Below are positions 1 through 12,462 of a DNA stretch of 64,000 bases, in pieces. A model generated the notes under the pieces. It made no database searches. It was not told the origin of the DNA and was given only the letters and a program-made list of their open reading frames with translations. Numbering within the stretch: position 1 is the stretch's first letter; the number at the start of each line of letters is the position of its first letter. The translations under genes were made by a program, and so were the position numbers. This DNA comes from Prosapia bicincta (Eukaryota; Arthropoda; Insecta; Hemiptera; Cercopidae), in NCBI GenBank assembly GCA_036971475.1, contig JBAIZL010000005.1:169307886-169371885 (forward strand), given 5' to 3'.

Positions 1-860
1 CGTCGCTGGGTAGTCAACTGAATCTACAGAAGTTAGATAAAATCCAGGACAGTGTCCTCAGAGTCATTAAGCAGCCTTCTCAACGCCTATTTACTCAATG
101 AAAATGTAAACCGGCATAGAACCATTAAAAATATGGCGTGAAAAACTAACCCTTAAGTTTTGTGAATGCTCAAGAAGAGTAAATCACCGATATTGGACTG
201 ATTATAGGAAAGGTGGACAGAGACTGAAAACCTAGCTAAGCTCACTATAACATACTGAAGAGCTGAGAAGAAAGTATAACATCACGAAACAAACCTAACC
301 CAGCTTAAAATTTTCAACAGGTCGACTGTTGCCATGCCTCTCAAAGGATTATTATTACTAAACTTTAAAAATCCCGAACCCCCAAGCATCTTGCAAAACC
401 TGAAAAACTAAAGAGTGCAAAACCAAATGTGTTTCTGCACATTCAACCTTGAAACAATGCAGACTTTACATCCTGAACCAGACTGGCTGGACGTCTACAC
501 CGATGAATCTATAAACGTTTTCCTACTGGAGCTGGTGCTTTCTCCAAGTTGTTCGAAACAGCTAGGGCGTTGAGGCAAACGCATTGCAGGCAACGAAAGA
601 ACAGACGACAGTGGGCATCATTTAGCAGTCGTAGTCCTCTGCTGTCCACAAACGATAGGGCAACTGCCGTGGCTGACTTTTGACCCTTAACAGGACCCAA
701 TTATCTTTAGGCCCACCTCTACTGTTTGGGCCTAGCAGAATCTGATACGTATCAGTATCCTGATGCCTGCTCTGTCTCAATGGGTGTCATGAATGGGGAC
801 CACATCTCAACTTGCCCTGAGCTGGATGACCAGCTGTAGAAAATCGGTCGTTACAGAAAG
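1..860 (+). pseudogene. Non-LTR retrotransposon remnant, RNase H and C-terminal region
   Basis: Degenerate plus-strand coding relic of the 3' half of a LINE ORF2. Read across frames it shows the post-RT segment (KIQDSVLRVI near base 35, DYRKGGQRLK near 200), an RNase H start (WLDVYTDES near 488, with the first catalytic Asp, then a GAGAF-like stretch in another frame), and the C-terminal cysteine/histidine tail (HCLGLAES near 725, then MNGDHISTCPEL near 790). Frameshifts and stops interrupt every segment, so it is dead. RNase H plus a Cys/His tail is known from Jockey and I clade elements. The 5' part lies before the window. It could belong to the same family as the LINE at 46-50 kb, but the two do not overlap in content, so I cannot tell. 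Confidence 0.7.
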
Positions 861-1183
861 GTTCAACAGCTAAAGTCATTGGCTAAAGTAAAGTGTTTGT
901 AATTATGTAGTACGTAAATATACCATACTGTATTATAAGTGTACAGTATACGTATAATTAATGTTAACATTAATTTTGACATGGATTCAACCTTCCCATT
1001 TCCATGTATAGTTGGTTTCAGTATTTGCGGTTTCACTATTTGTGGTAAGTTCGGGTAACGCAACTTCCGCAAATAGTAAAAGATCACTGTATTATACAAA
1101 ATTACTAATTTCAGTTGCAATCAAAAGATGTAATGTTAACTAGAGCTTAGCTAGTGAGAACAATTCACAACGGTAGAAATTAC

Positions 1184-1350
1184 AACAGTTCACTCAAAAT
1201 TTCACTACACACGAGTTTATTAAAACATATAGACTAGTTTCGAGGATGATGCTGCCTTCATAAGTGATTGGCTACTACTAACAAGGCGACATAATCATTG
1301 AAACTAGTCTGTGTTTTAATAAATTAGTGAGATTTTGAGTAAACTGTTTT
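1184..1350. repeat. Imperfect inverted repeat with ~65-bp arms
   Basis: The left arm at about 1184-1250 (ACTCAAAATTTCACTAC...TTTATTAAAAC...GACTAGTTTC) is mirrored by the right arm at about 1288-1350. The ~37-bp centre contains GAGGATGATG. The GAAAC-ending arms resemble termini of Penelope-like elements elsewhere in this window. No coding sequence lies inside. Confidence 0.6.
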
Positions 1351-1834
1351 AATTTTTCCTTTTGTGAAAAGATATGTCATATCTTTGGTATTCATAATCT
1401 TATGTAAATAATAAAAGTAAAGTAATTCGAATATTTATTTCTTATGAACATTTTTTTCTTTATTTAATAAAAATATTTGGAAAAAGGTTTATGCTTGACT
1501 TGAAACTTTATATTTTATTGAGTGATGATATTAAAAATAGTTTTCCAATTAAAGATATTGGTGTGTAGCGTGTTTTGTAGTAAAATTTAGTGTGATATTG
1601 ATTGGGTTAAAATTTTGTGTGTGCAAAAAATCTAAAATTTCTGTTTTCTTTAGGGTTTATTCAGTATGTACCTGTAATTAGAATTGTTTCTCTGTCAATT
1701 TTTTTCTTATTGTAAAAAAAAAAACGTTTCAATATATGTAAATAGCTAAAACTACTCAGAAAACAATTTTTATATCAAATAAATGTATAACTGTTAAATG
1801 TAATCTAATATTCTTAAACGACTAATAGTTGTAT

Positions 1835-2107
1835 ATTTGTAAATTGTTTGTCGGAAACTACTCTAAGGATTTTTAACAAAATTGGTATATAGGGGGTATT
1901 AACCTCAGGAATCCATTGGGCTAAGTCAAAGTTTGCTGAAAAATCGTCATCAGTTTTCAAACATTCTGTATGTATTTTAAATTTTTTGTCAGAAACTTCT
2001 CTAAGGATTTTCATTAAAATTGGTATATAGGGAGTTTTTAATCTCAGCAATCTAATGGGCTAAGTGAAAGTTATCTGAAAAATCGTCATAAAGTTTTCGA
2101 AAATTGT
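1835..2107. repeat. Tandem repeat, first two ~135-bp units
   Basis: Two diverged direct units share the anchors CTCTAAGGATTTT, AAAATTGGTATATAGGG, ATGGGCTAAGT and TGAAAAATCGTCAT. The same unit resumes at 3278. The array was therefore split by the element at 2112-3273. Open frames across it have no coding character. Confidence 0.75.
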
Positions 2108-2111
2108 TTAA

Positions 2112-3273
2112 CCTTTTGCACGCTATAGGCGAACTGAGTCCGACATGTCCGACATCACTAAAATTCTTGTTCTGCTCCACTGTTGAACTCAGTCCGACGT
2201 ATTTTACGATGCAACTATTACATACTTTAGAATGTCTTACTTAATGATGTGTAAAATGTTAATTTGCTGTGTTATGAGAAGGCAATGTCTATGTTTATAA
2301 CACTGAATGGTGTTATTTATAAAAAAAATTTCCATAAATAAACAACTGGTTCCAGACAGTTATTTACAATGTACTGCACAGTAAGCATCAGACATCTGGC
2401 CTAGTTGAAAGATCGCTGTTTATCTGACATATATTGTTATATACATATAGTGCTTTCTAATGGGCTTACATGTGTGAGCTGAGGCCTATTGCACGACTTG
2501 CCCAAATAACCTGGTATTACATACAAACATTTACTTTGAAAAGTTTCACACTGTCAAAAACTATAAACAATAAATTGAAGTGTTCTACAAGTGGCCAAAT
2601 AAGGGAATATGTGGAAATAAACTCAGTCTAAACAAATTAAACAATTTTGAATAGGCCTAAATGACATTTTCAATAATTGTATTTAGACCTATATATCTTT
2701 TGTATTACCTACTTTTGTAAATATATTTTGTGCTTGTAAATATGGTGGTTAGTGCAATTTGCTTTTGTTTTAAAATAATTACATCAAAACTATTGTCATA
2801 TTCGAACCTAGTTGCAGCAGAGTATTATAGTAGGTAGGCCTACACCTTTCTTGGCATTTTTATCCATGTGCATAGTTTTACATGTTTTAGAATAAATATT
2901 ACAATGGATTTTTGCAATAATACCTATGCATATATTTTTATTCAGTATTACTTTGGGTTAAAATGACTCTAATTTTCATCATAAGGAAAGTGCTATTTCA
3001 TCAACAAAGCTAAATATAATGGGTTTTTCCATTATAAAAAAAACCAAAAAACAGAATTCCATTAGGCCTACTAAATTCAAACTTCAAATTTTCAATATAC
3101 AAACCTCAAATTACTGTTCTTCATTTTATTCTGAACACAGTGGTATATAATAATATATATTTTCTTGAAGTCCTAATTTCTTAGTGAATAATTAAACATA
3201 GGTGTGCAAAACCCATGTTAACTAATTGTATCTGGTGGAGCGGCCGGCGACCAAATAATTGGAGTCTAAAAGG
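2112..3273. mobile_element. Non-autonomous piggyBac-like insertion (1,162 bp) in a TTAA site
   Basis: The segment is bounded by TTAA at 2108-2111 and TTAA at 3274-3277, with short inverted ends CCTTTTGCAC and (reverse complement of the right end) CCTTTTAGAC. It interrupts a tandem repeat array that continues on both sides: the left flank ends GAAAATTG and the right flank resumes with ACATCGGACAC, matching the uninterrupted junction near 3398-3415. Subterminal CTGAGTCCGACA and ACTCAGTCCGACG motifs form further repeats at the left end. No transposase frame is visible. TTAA target duplication is the hallmark of the piggyBac superfamily. Confidence 0.7.
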
Positions 3274-3277
3274 TTAA

Positions 3278-3530
3278 CATCGGACACTACTCCGAAGATT
3301 TTCACAATAATTGCTATATAGGGGATTGTTATCCTCAGCAATCCAATGGGGCAAGTGAACATTTTCTGAAAAATCATCAAGTTTTTGAAAATCTTTAAAC
3401 ATCTAAAACTACCTTAAGGATTTAAACCAAAATTGGTATATTGGGGGTTAAAATCAGTAATCCATTTAGATGAAATTTTTCTAAAAAGTCGTTATCAAGT
3501 TTTCAAAAATTTTCAAGAAGTTCATATTTT
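3278..3530. repeat. Tandem repeat, continuation after the insertion
   Basis: Two further units of the array at 1835-2107 carry CTATATAGGGGATTG, CAATCCAATGGGGCAAGTG and TGAAAAATCATCAAG, then GGTATATTGGGGG and AGTAATCCATT. They are more diverged than the first pair. Confidence 0.7.
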
Positions 3531-3923
3531 CAGAATTGCTTTGGACTCGAGCAAATGTCAACTTGGATATATACTATATCCAAATTAGTATAGTATTGAG
3601 GTATGCAAATACCTCAATTCTCAGGTAGACCAGGATTTGCCATGACAATCTATAAGTCACAGACGCAAACTTTTGATTGTCAGTATCGATTTAAGAGCCT
3701 CCGTTTTAATGCATAGGGTGCTATATAAGGTATTCTCTAAAATTAAAAGAAGTAGTAGCTTAAAAATTCTTTTGTCAAATAATCATTCATGTTATACAAG
3801 AAACATAATTTTAACAATTTTGGACTTAATCAGTGTTTGATCCAATCGTAGATAAGTTTCCTGATATTGTCTTGTTAAAGAAGCTGATAGATTTTTACCT
3901 CACACTTATAAGTTTCAAGGTTA

Positions 3924-4108
3924 TATTTACATAATTCTTAACTAAGTGAATACGTAAGGGCTTACTTGCTGATACGTTTTGAAACAATCATTCTTTTTAC
4001 AAAGCATAGTGGTAAAATGAACAATTATTATAAAACACGTCAGCAAGTGTTCTTATGTGTTATAAAACACGTATCCTTTACGTATTCACTTTGTTAAGTA
4101 TTATTTAA
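3924..4108. repeat. Inverted repeat, ~50-bp arms
   Basis: The left arm (TTAACTAAGTGAATACGTAAGGGC...CTTGCTGATACGTTTTG, about 3938-3985) is complementary to the right arm (AACACGTCAGCAAGTG...CCTTTACGTATTCACTTTGTTAA, about 4035-4100). The right arm has an extra internal copy of TATAAAACACGT. It is a foldback-like non-coding element. Confidence 0.6.
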
Positions 4109-5646
4109 TTATAGTTTAATTAGTGAATTCAAGATTATTATAACAAGCAACTTTAAAACAGGTTACTGGTTTCTCTAAAAACTTAAATAACCAAGCATGT
4201 TCACCAACAGCTGGAATCTTACTAAAAAAAAATTCTAAAAAATCCAGTATTTGTAGTACTTCTCAAAATTCAGTCAGTGTGTAGTAAATACTGATATTTG
4301 GCTTGAATAATGTATATTACATTACAGTCGGTTATTTGACACTATTAACCTAGTAATCAAAACAAAAAAGCTTTTCTGGATGCATTTTTTTGTTGACCTG
4401 GATAATGTTGCTGGTTTACACCACCAGTATTATAAAAAAATCTATGTTAAAATAATGTGGCTCGTTAATAATTAAGTTGTCAAGCAAGAGGGGATGTTAC
4501 TAGGCTTGTAATGCCAGCATTATAAACAAAAGCTATATTGAAGTTGTAACTTGAACTATAGTGCTCTTGAAATGAAGAAGATTGTATATTGGTGTAAATG
4601 ACAATACCTGTCAGACTTTCTAGTGGGTGATTCAAGGAAATTTAAACTAGGCGGAATGTACTATAAGTTTAAAAAACTTATTTTTTATTAGCTGAATGTC
4701 ACCATCTGTGGAACTGAAATAATAAATGAGCGCATAATGATCTTGAAAGTTGACGTCTTAGTCTTCCTTTTATATAGATACAAATATAGCCTGGAACAAA
4801 AATTATTAAAATGTTACTGAGCCTTATAGACATAATAAATACATTTATATAGTAGGTTTTGGAAAACTAGAGCATATCAAGACCAGCATGATTTGGTCTG
4901 ATTAAAACCGCTGTTTCTATTTTGAAAATGAGGGTAATACCTTATTAAATTCTGAGTAACCTTTGATGTTTGTTGTTTTTACATATGTTACCCAAAAATA
5001 AGTTCTAAACTTATTCATAAACTTAAACGTGTTCATATGTTAGCTTCAAGTGGCGGAATCATAGTGCTCACAAAGTAACAAGTGTAAGTAAGGTATTTTA
5101 TCGCTAGAATACAGCATCCATTCATATGGACGTTAACATACTAGTGAATCTAATTCCAGGGCGATTTACAATCAAACTGTAGGTTTCAAACAAACTGACA
5201 CTTTCAAGGTAAAAACGTATAACATTAACAAAGGCATATAAAGTACAATATTTATGTTAATGAGTTGTCATTCTTAAGAGACGAGAATGGGCTTATCAGC
5301 TAACAGCCCACTAGTGATTCTCTTTTCAGCAAATTGGAACTTTTAGTGTTGTTTTTGGGACTTATTGCAACTTTTAAAGCCCTGTTTATTAATTCCATCC
5401 CTTAAAATTAACATTGTGTTTTCAAAATATATTCCTGAGTAATATTTGTGAAAACAAAAATTGAAGTTACCCAAGATTTTGTAAAGTAAGCAAATATTAT
5501 AGTAAACCTCAAAAATCATTGTAGGTCTTCATATTGTACGTACTACGTTAATTAAATACTGTAATTAACTTGTAAAATAAAAGCTCAAGCATATTCTATA
5601 AGGTAAAAATAACAATAATATATATTAAAACAGTAGATATGTTCAC
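4109..5646. other. AT-rich stretch, nothing assigned
   Basis: I see no convincing coding frame, RNA gene or repeat on either strand. The stretch is simple AT-rich DNA downstream of lysozyme gene 1. Confidence 0.5.
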
Positions 5647-5815
5647 ATTTGTTGATTCCATCTTCACGTGAGCTACTAGTAATCACTTACAACTTTTTTT
5701 AAAAAATGTTTTAACTTGCCTAAGGGACACATCTCCCGAAACGGCCGTCCTCAACAAAAAAAAAAGTAAGTGCTACTATAGGCAATTTAAAACATTTTTT
5801 AAAAAAAGTTGTAAG
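5647..5815 (-). mobile_element. Foldback MITE, copy 1
   Basis: Terminal arms CTTACAACTTTTTTTAAAAA (5686) and its complement ending GTTGTAAG (5815) enclose GGGACACATCTCCCG and AACGGCCGTCC. A second copy lies at 18230-18428 in the opposite orientation and shares a further ~40 bp outside the hairpin (TTGATTCCATCTTC, GAGCTACTAGTAATC). This copy has lost about 25 bp of one arm, so the stem is asymmetric. Confidence 0.75.
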
Positions 5816-6873
5816 TAGATATGTTATTAAATCAACATATCATAAAACAAATTTGAATAGTAATATTTAATCTTCTATGTAGAGTATTACAAATTTAAGT
5901 TTGAAAAATTAATCTCTAGGCCTACACTGTAGTTAATAAAAAACTCCTCCTTTATAAGAAAATTTTGTCTTTTAGGGGCTTGGAATAAAATAAGTTAGTT
6001 TATTCAGTATTCTTTCTTTATTTAAATGGGTTTAAAATTAAAATTCTGCCAAAGAGCTTCCTTCGTTGTATTCTTGCATGAAATACTGCAGAAGTTCAAC
6101 AATATTATTTTTTTAAACAATTTCTAAATATGGTGGGACTCTCCTCCAACTATTGCCTACAAATTGAATTGCCTATAGTAGATTAACTCTTACGCTCATT
6201 TCCTATGCTACAAAATTTGATGTCATCAAATTTCCTGTAATTTCTTATAGTGTGTAGCATACTAATTTACTGCAAAAATTTGATTTTATGCTCTTTATTG
6301 CCCCTATGACTAGTGTTTGAAATAGACTAATTGTATTAGGGGAAGAAATTGAACAGTATTGTTTGAGTAATCAAGACGAGTATGCGCAGTGCAGTTATTA
6401 ACAAAATATTTTGTTTTTAACTCCAGGTTCTAGCTTATGGACCATTCTCAAAAAAAATTCACTATTACTAGTGTTGTCATTGTTGAAATAAAGAACTGGA
6501 AGATTTTCCTTAATAATTTTAAAAAAGGTTTTGCTGGTTTTCCAATTAGGAGTTGTTTATCATTTCCAGAGATGCAGGCGTGAAGAGAGGGTTGATATAA
6601 CTTCTTTCACCCTATTCAGATATAAACTTCATTCACCCTATTCAGAACAAAAACTTGTGTGTACTCTTGTACTTAAATCATAATGCTGTAATAAGCAGTC
6701 TGTGCTCCACAGGCATATGGGTTGGACCAGCTTCAAGTGATGCTATCTTAAAAATAAAGTGATTCTTTAAACTGTCAATGTCAGAGTGTTTCTGAAAATT
6801 TTTGAATAACTTTATATATATATATATTCTTGATATTTTTCGTTATCCATTATTTTTCCGTTGCACTGACTTT

Positions 6874-7384
6874 ATGAAGTTAATATATTACTATTGTAAG
6901 TAATTTTATCCACCATTAAGTGCAATAATTTTACCTTGAGTGATGAGGCACCTTTCGGTCACTTGACTATTGTCGAATCACTGATATTTTTCGGGTGTAG
7001 ATGTTTGGTCCATGATATTGGTATTTGTTGACGTTACACGCACTTTCTCTTGATCTGTGTGTATGATGTTTTTATATAGTATGTCTTCTGTATATGTTGT
7101 TTGTAGATTCATTAAATTGACACATTTACAAAAACATACACAACAATTTCATGAATCTACAAACAACATATACAGAAGACATACTATATAAAAACATCAT
7201 ACACACAGATCAAGAGAAAGTACGTGTAACGTCAACAAATACCAATATCATGGACCGAACATCTACACCCAAAAAATATCAGTGATTCGACAATGGTCAA
7301 GTGACCGAAAGGTGCCTCATCACTCAAGGTAAAATTATTGCACTTAATGGTGGATAAAATTACTTACAATAGTAATATATTAAC

Positions 7385-7389
<5 letters not shown>
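6874..7389. repeat. Near-perfect palindrome with ~247-bp arms
   Basis: The left arm 6874-7120 and right arm 7142-7389 are almost exact reverse complements with only scattered mismatches; the spacer is about 21 bp. Landmarks are ATGAAGTTAATATATTA at the left edge and TAATATATTAACTTCAT at the right, with CACCTTTCGGTCAC / GTGACCGAAAGGTG and GTTGTTTGTAGATTCAT / ATGAATCTACAAACAAC inside. The right edge runs directly into (TA)n. It is non-coding. The GTGATGAGG...TTTCGGTCAC segment resembles Penelope-type termini. It is a foldback element or a recent inverted duplication. Confidence 0.85.

Positions 7390-7454
<65 letters not shown>
7388..7454. repeat. (TA)n microsatellite
   Basis: About 33 TA units abut the right edge of the long palindrome. 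Confidence 0.95.
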
Positions 7455-7455
<1 letters not shown>

Positions 7456-10021
7456 CTCATGATTTTTAACACTTAACTTATGCAACTTTATTTTATATTT
7501 GAATAACACTCAAGATTTGAACTTGTAGGTCAAATTTTATGAACTGGCACTTGGAGGCTGTTGCCCTCGGCAAGAGGTCGAGGACTAGGAGAGGGAGGAG
7601 GTGCTTGTAGGTAATTTTCGAAAACATCGACCCTTGGACTTCCACTGACTCATAAGGTTGACTCAGTCACTTATTGACAAAACATCGTTTTTCAATGACA
7701 CTATTATACTTTTTAATGTATAGTACAAATAAAAACAAATGTAAATAGGGTGTTCATGCTAATAGGATGTTACCCACCCTTACCCCCTTCCATCTCAAAG
7801 CCATCAGTTGCACACTAATGGCCAAAATCTATCACTTTTCTATATTTTGTGTAATCTGAATTAAAATAAAAAATGGTTGTAATTTAAAAAAACTGTTGTA
7901 GTAAATAACTGTTTAGTAAAATTAAGGTTATAAACTGCAGTGTAAAATTCAATAAAAATGATAGTTTTAATGGACAAAATGTCCAACACCATCAGTTTAA
8001 TTGGTGAAGGAAGTTGTTAGTTGCTGAGTTGGGGCTTCAGATTTATATAGTATCTGATTGGAAGAAACAGTGAAAAGAAATTGAAAACGTTTGCTTCATA
8101 ATGATAAGTTTATAGGGGTGACATTAGCATAAAAAAGAAACTTTGGACAACACTAATCATGTGAATACAGTGTACAAAGTAAAAGATGTCTTATAGATGT
8201 ATTTTGATCCAAAATGTTTTGTGTTTAAAACATTTCTGAATTCCAACTTTAACCTGCCAAGTATAATTGATATTTTGGACAACTTTTCAAAATTAATCAA
8301 TTTTGCTAATTAGAAAGAACGTTTTAAATGCTTAGTGAAAATATAAAAGGGTTTTAATATAGAAATCAAATTCTTAAAAATTTGTAATTCAAACAAAGCA
8401 GCATTTTTACTTGATGCTCCTGAGAAAATACTTAACCCCAAAGATAGACAATAAAATGAGTGCACTTGCTGCTATGACCTGGAGCATTGTTTAGAAAAAC
8501 AAATTTTATTTTGTGATGGTAAGAAAATCTAAAAATTACAACATGGATAAGAATATTAATCATTTTTGGATGTCAGTCATGGCTTGTTACAGTGTACCTC
8601 AAAACATGTCTATGGATGTACAGGTTTTTGTTAAGAGCTAATATTTTGTCTATGAAATAATACAAGTTTGCTTTTCGAAAATGCTCTGCCTTATCTGAGA
8701 AAGAACTTATGAGTAAAGTAATCAAAGTTAAATTTCTCCCAAAAGACATAATATATCTGAAAATTTAATTGTTAAGTATATACATTTTGATGCGGCTTTC
8801 AAATGCCAAATGTCTAAAATAGAGGATAGTAGACCAATTCTTTAAAAAATAGTAATGCTTAGCATTTACATGAGGCTAGTAAGAAATCTAGTTGATTTTG
8901 CACTAGCTACGGGTCTCGTGTGAGTACCATTGGCATCGACTGATATTCCAACCCATTGAAAAAAGCTATTTGCTTAAATTGTATTGGCTAGAGGAGTATG
9001 TATTAGGCTATTTCCCACCTCCAAAAAACTAAAATGGTACAAACTACTGGAAGCATGTGAATGACACTGAAATTTAAAACCAGCTGGCAGCACGTTTCAG
9101 TTTTATTGTGGATCTACAGCAGTATATTCTATCAAAATGGTGGATTTTGAAACTTGAAAGATGATTGCAGCTAGATATGACAATACAACTTCCATATTTA
9201 ATATGGGAGGAGTGCTTTTCTCATGACATGTCCTGTTTGGTAATCGATGGTTCAACTCAATCCAAACATTTGTCTGAAATTTCAGGAATCATTCTAAATT
9301 CAGCTTTATATTCAGAAAGACTTTCTGATCTCAATTTTTTAAATAGATGTAAACCAACAGACAATATTTTTTTTGCAAACTATATTTCATGATCTACTAT
9401 CTTTTACTGTTTAGTTCTTCTCGTAGCACTTCTCAAGATTCATGCACATAATCTTGCTCAAATTGCACAAACTGTTATTGAGTTGAAAGTGATACAGCTT
9501 GATGATACACTCTTTTTCATGGTTTCTACCCCACTATTCTTAATGTGTATTGCACCAGTCAACTGGCTTTCAATTCGTATAAGCTGGTCTCTCTACTGGT
9601 CTTATGTAAATGTGGCAACACATCTAAATACACATCTTGATACATACACAATCTATATTACTGTATATTCATTTTATAGTCAACACATTGTAATTATAAG
9701 TGTTGAGAAGACATTATGAGAAAATTATTTTTTTTTAATGAAACAGAGTTCAGTTTTGTGAGATACAATTTACCCAAATTAAACAAGTTGTTTCATATTA
9801 ATCTCAGGAGCTACAAAAATTAATTACAAAAAATCTCTTTCACTAAAAAGAATGAAACAAGTACTGTAGGAAAGAGGATCACAAACAGGTATAATATGTG
9901 TCAATTGGCAGTTAGTTAACTGTTTGTGTTATGTTGTGTTACTTTTAGATGTGTTAGTGTGAACATAGCTCTTTTTTTAAAAAGGTTTTATTTTTCAATT
10001 CCTTTTATTAGTTCCACTTTT

Positions 10022-10023
<2 letters not shown>
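7455..10023. other. AT-rich stretch, no gene recognised
   Basis: No supported gene. Short open frames near 9165-9392 and 9483-9719 lack recognisable domains, splice context or codon bias. A small GC-richer patch around 7545-7620 has no identifiable content. Confidence 0.45.

Positions 10024-10080
<57 letters not shown>
10024..10080. repeat. (AT)n microsatellite
   Basis: Pure AT dinucleotide run. Short open frames crossing it are artefacts of the repeat. Confidence 0.95.
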
Positions 10081-10082
<2 letters not shown>

Positions 10083-11218
10083 TTTTCAAATTTTCAATTG
10101 TTGATAAAATACTTTTTACCTATCAACTCAATTTCAAATACATTTTTTTATACTTCTAGTAGATGGCACAAGGTTTAATAAGTTTCTTCGATCATTAATT
10201 AAATTTAATAATGAATTGATTTTGGTTTTATATGGGAGACAAATTTTTCACAAAAGGGGCAAGGTATGTAATGGTAGTTATTTGTCCCCTTTGGCTTAAA
10301 GTAAGTGATAACATATGATTTCATAAAACCGCTGATTTGATGTTATATGTTATGTGGTAGAACAGCTGTTTTAAAGCATAGGTTGTATTACTTTATTTAT
10401 ATGTAGCTAATTAATAAAAAGTAACTAACATAAATTTTTCTTTGTTGATCTAAGTAGGAATTGACTTTAAAAATTTTTGTTTATATTACTTATTTGTTTG
10501 CTATTCCATGTCTAATCAAAAAATGTAATGTAAGAAAATTTTAGGTATTTTATTCTTATGATTGATAGAAAGTTTTTGTTTAGTTTCCCATGTTTTACTT
10601 TGTTTCCTCTTCTTTGATAAATAAGAATCTGTGGTACTTTTTTGTATAAATTTTCCTTTAGTATGAGTGATGAGGAACAAGAAACAAGTCCTTGTAGTGA
10701 TTGGGGAAACATATGAAAATTAATTTTAGACTTGGAGCAACAACACCATTTGTTTATGCTATATTCTGTTAAAGAAAACCAAATGATTTTTCAAGCTTCT
10801 GTTAACCTCTTTTTTCTAATGGAAGTAGTAATTAAAGAATTCATTTTCTATGACACTAATAGGTATAACCAAGCCATCAACAACTTTACAATTGCAAAAA
10901 CACAGATGGAAGGATATAACAGTGAAAGTTCACAATCATTAACCATTTCCTCATCTTCTTGCTTAGTGTAATATTTTAATACATTAAATTAACTTTACTT
11001 TAAAGTTTATTTCTTAATGTTTCTGTTTTTTTTTGCTTTAGAAATGTACAAAAAAAAAATTAATTCAGAAATATTTAATTTTAATTTCTGCTGTTATTGT
11101 ATAAGAAAGTTTAAACATTTTCTGTTCAATAATTTAACTAAATTTCTTTTTAGTCATATTTACACTAGCAGAGATTATTGTTTAAATGAATGCAGTGGAT
11201 TTGGTTGTCAGGTACAAC

Positions 11219-11523
11219 TTTATTTAAACAGGCAATGTTTTAATAATGGCTACGTTAACGTCATCAGGCCTTATTCCTCCTGCACTCTATTAAGAAATAT
11301 CGTCATGACATAACCTTAGTATATTTATGAAAACAGTGCACATACGCTTTTATTAACTCATCTTGTCTCACAACAGCTTTCTTGAGTTTGTTGCTAGTAC
11401 ACATGAACAAAGGTGCTGTGAGTTATGAAAGCATATAAAAGCCATTTCTTAATAGAGCGAAGGAAGAATAAGGAGTGATGATGATAATGTAGTCGTTATT
11501 GAAATGTTGCCTGTTTAAATAAA
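11219..11523. repeat. Inverted repeat with ~80-bp arms
   Basis: The left arm 11219-11300 (TATTTAAACAGGCAATGTTTTAATAA...ACTCTATTAAGAAAT) pairs with the right arm 11442-11523 (ATTTCTTAATAGAG...GTTGCCTGTTTAAATA). The spacer is about 140 bp and the arms have diverged noticeably. The GGCAAcgTTTcaAT core recurs as GGGCAACGTTTCGG at 52935, which suggests a Penelope-like terminal structure. Confidence 0.65.
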
Positions 11524-11758
11524 TAACTATTGATAAAAAATCAAATCTCCTTTCTCTTTCCTTGGTTTTTGAGCTTATCAGTGAAAACGTTTAGTGAAGA
11601 AAATCTTTTCTGCTGTAGGCTTATTTGTAATTTTCATCTTAAAAAAGAAAAAAAGGTATTTGGGAAATTTGTAGTGACTGCTACATCTCAAACGTTTAAG
11701 ATTCATATTTTTAATATAATCATCTTTGTTACTGTTAGGAAGAAGGGATATAATTGAG

Positions 11759-11942
11759 TACCTTCTTCTGCCTTTTCTTAAATCGTTAAACTGTACTCTT
11801 ACATTATTAAAACCTTTTGATAATTATTATAAAGTTTTGATAATATAATGTAAGAATACAGTTAAGAGTTTTGATAATGGGATTAATCTGAAACATGTCA
11901 ATGTAAAACAATGTTTTGTTGTTAGGAAAGGCAGAAGAAGGT
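11759..11942. mobile_element. Small element with nested inverted repeats
   Basis: Outer arms ACCTTCTTCTGCCTTTTCTTA (11760) and TTAGGAAAGGCAGAAGAAGGT (to 11942) enclose an inner pair CTGTACTCTTACATTAT...ATAATGTAAGAATACAG. The flanks carry a direct repeat: AAAGGTATTTGGGAAATTTG at 11653 and GAAGGTATTTGGGTAAATTG at 11945. Total length is about 180 bp and there is no coding capacity. MITE-like. Confidence 0.55.
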
Positions 11943-12333
11943 AGAAGGTATTTGGGTAAATTGTTAGTGTAATTTATATACAATAAAAAAAATGTTTAGG
12001 AAGTAGACTATGTTATTGACTTTCCCCAATTCTATTAACACAATTTTTTTAATTCATCTCGAAGTGAAATACTTATATAAATAAAGGTAACAGTACAATA
12101 GAAAAGATTATGAAGAAAATAATCCATAGTCTTACATAATATTTATTTGAATGTACAATATATACAAAATGACAAATCAAGAGAAACTGTTAAGTACATA
12201 AATCATGCCTTGAATTAACAATGCAATAAGAAAAAATAGTATAAATTTTTTTATAAATCATGCTTATTTGTGATATTATTTGACAGCTATAGCACCTTTG
12301 AAGGAGAATTAAAGGTGGGAGGATGAAAATATT

Positions 12334-12339
12334 TTTATT
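12334..12339 (-). terminator. Candidate polyadenylation signal for lysozyme gene 1
   Basis: AATAAA on the minus strand lies about 125 nt past the stop codon at 12463. Another AATAAA lies at 12143-12148. AATAAA is frequent by chance in DNA this AT-rich. Confidence 0.3.
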
Positions 12340-12462
12340 TGACAGTTTATCTAGCAAGAATAAAATACCTAACTAGATAATTCAGCTTATTTGTTATACT
12401 TGAAAACAGGTTTTGAATATATATTTGTAGTTTAACACTTAGCTAATTGGTAAATAATTGAC

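Noticed and set aside
509..700. Minus-strand 63-residue open frame
   Set aside because: Shadow of the RNase H relic read on the plus strand.
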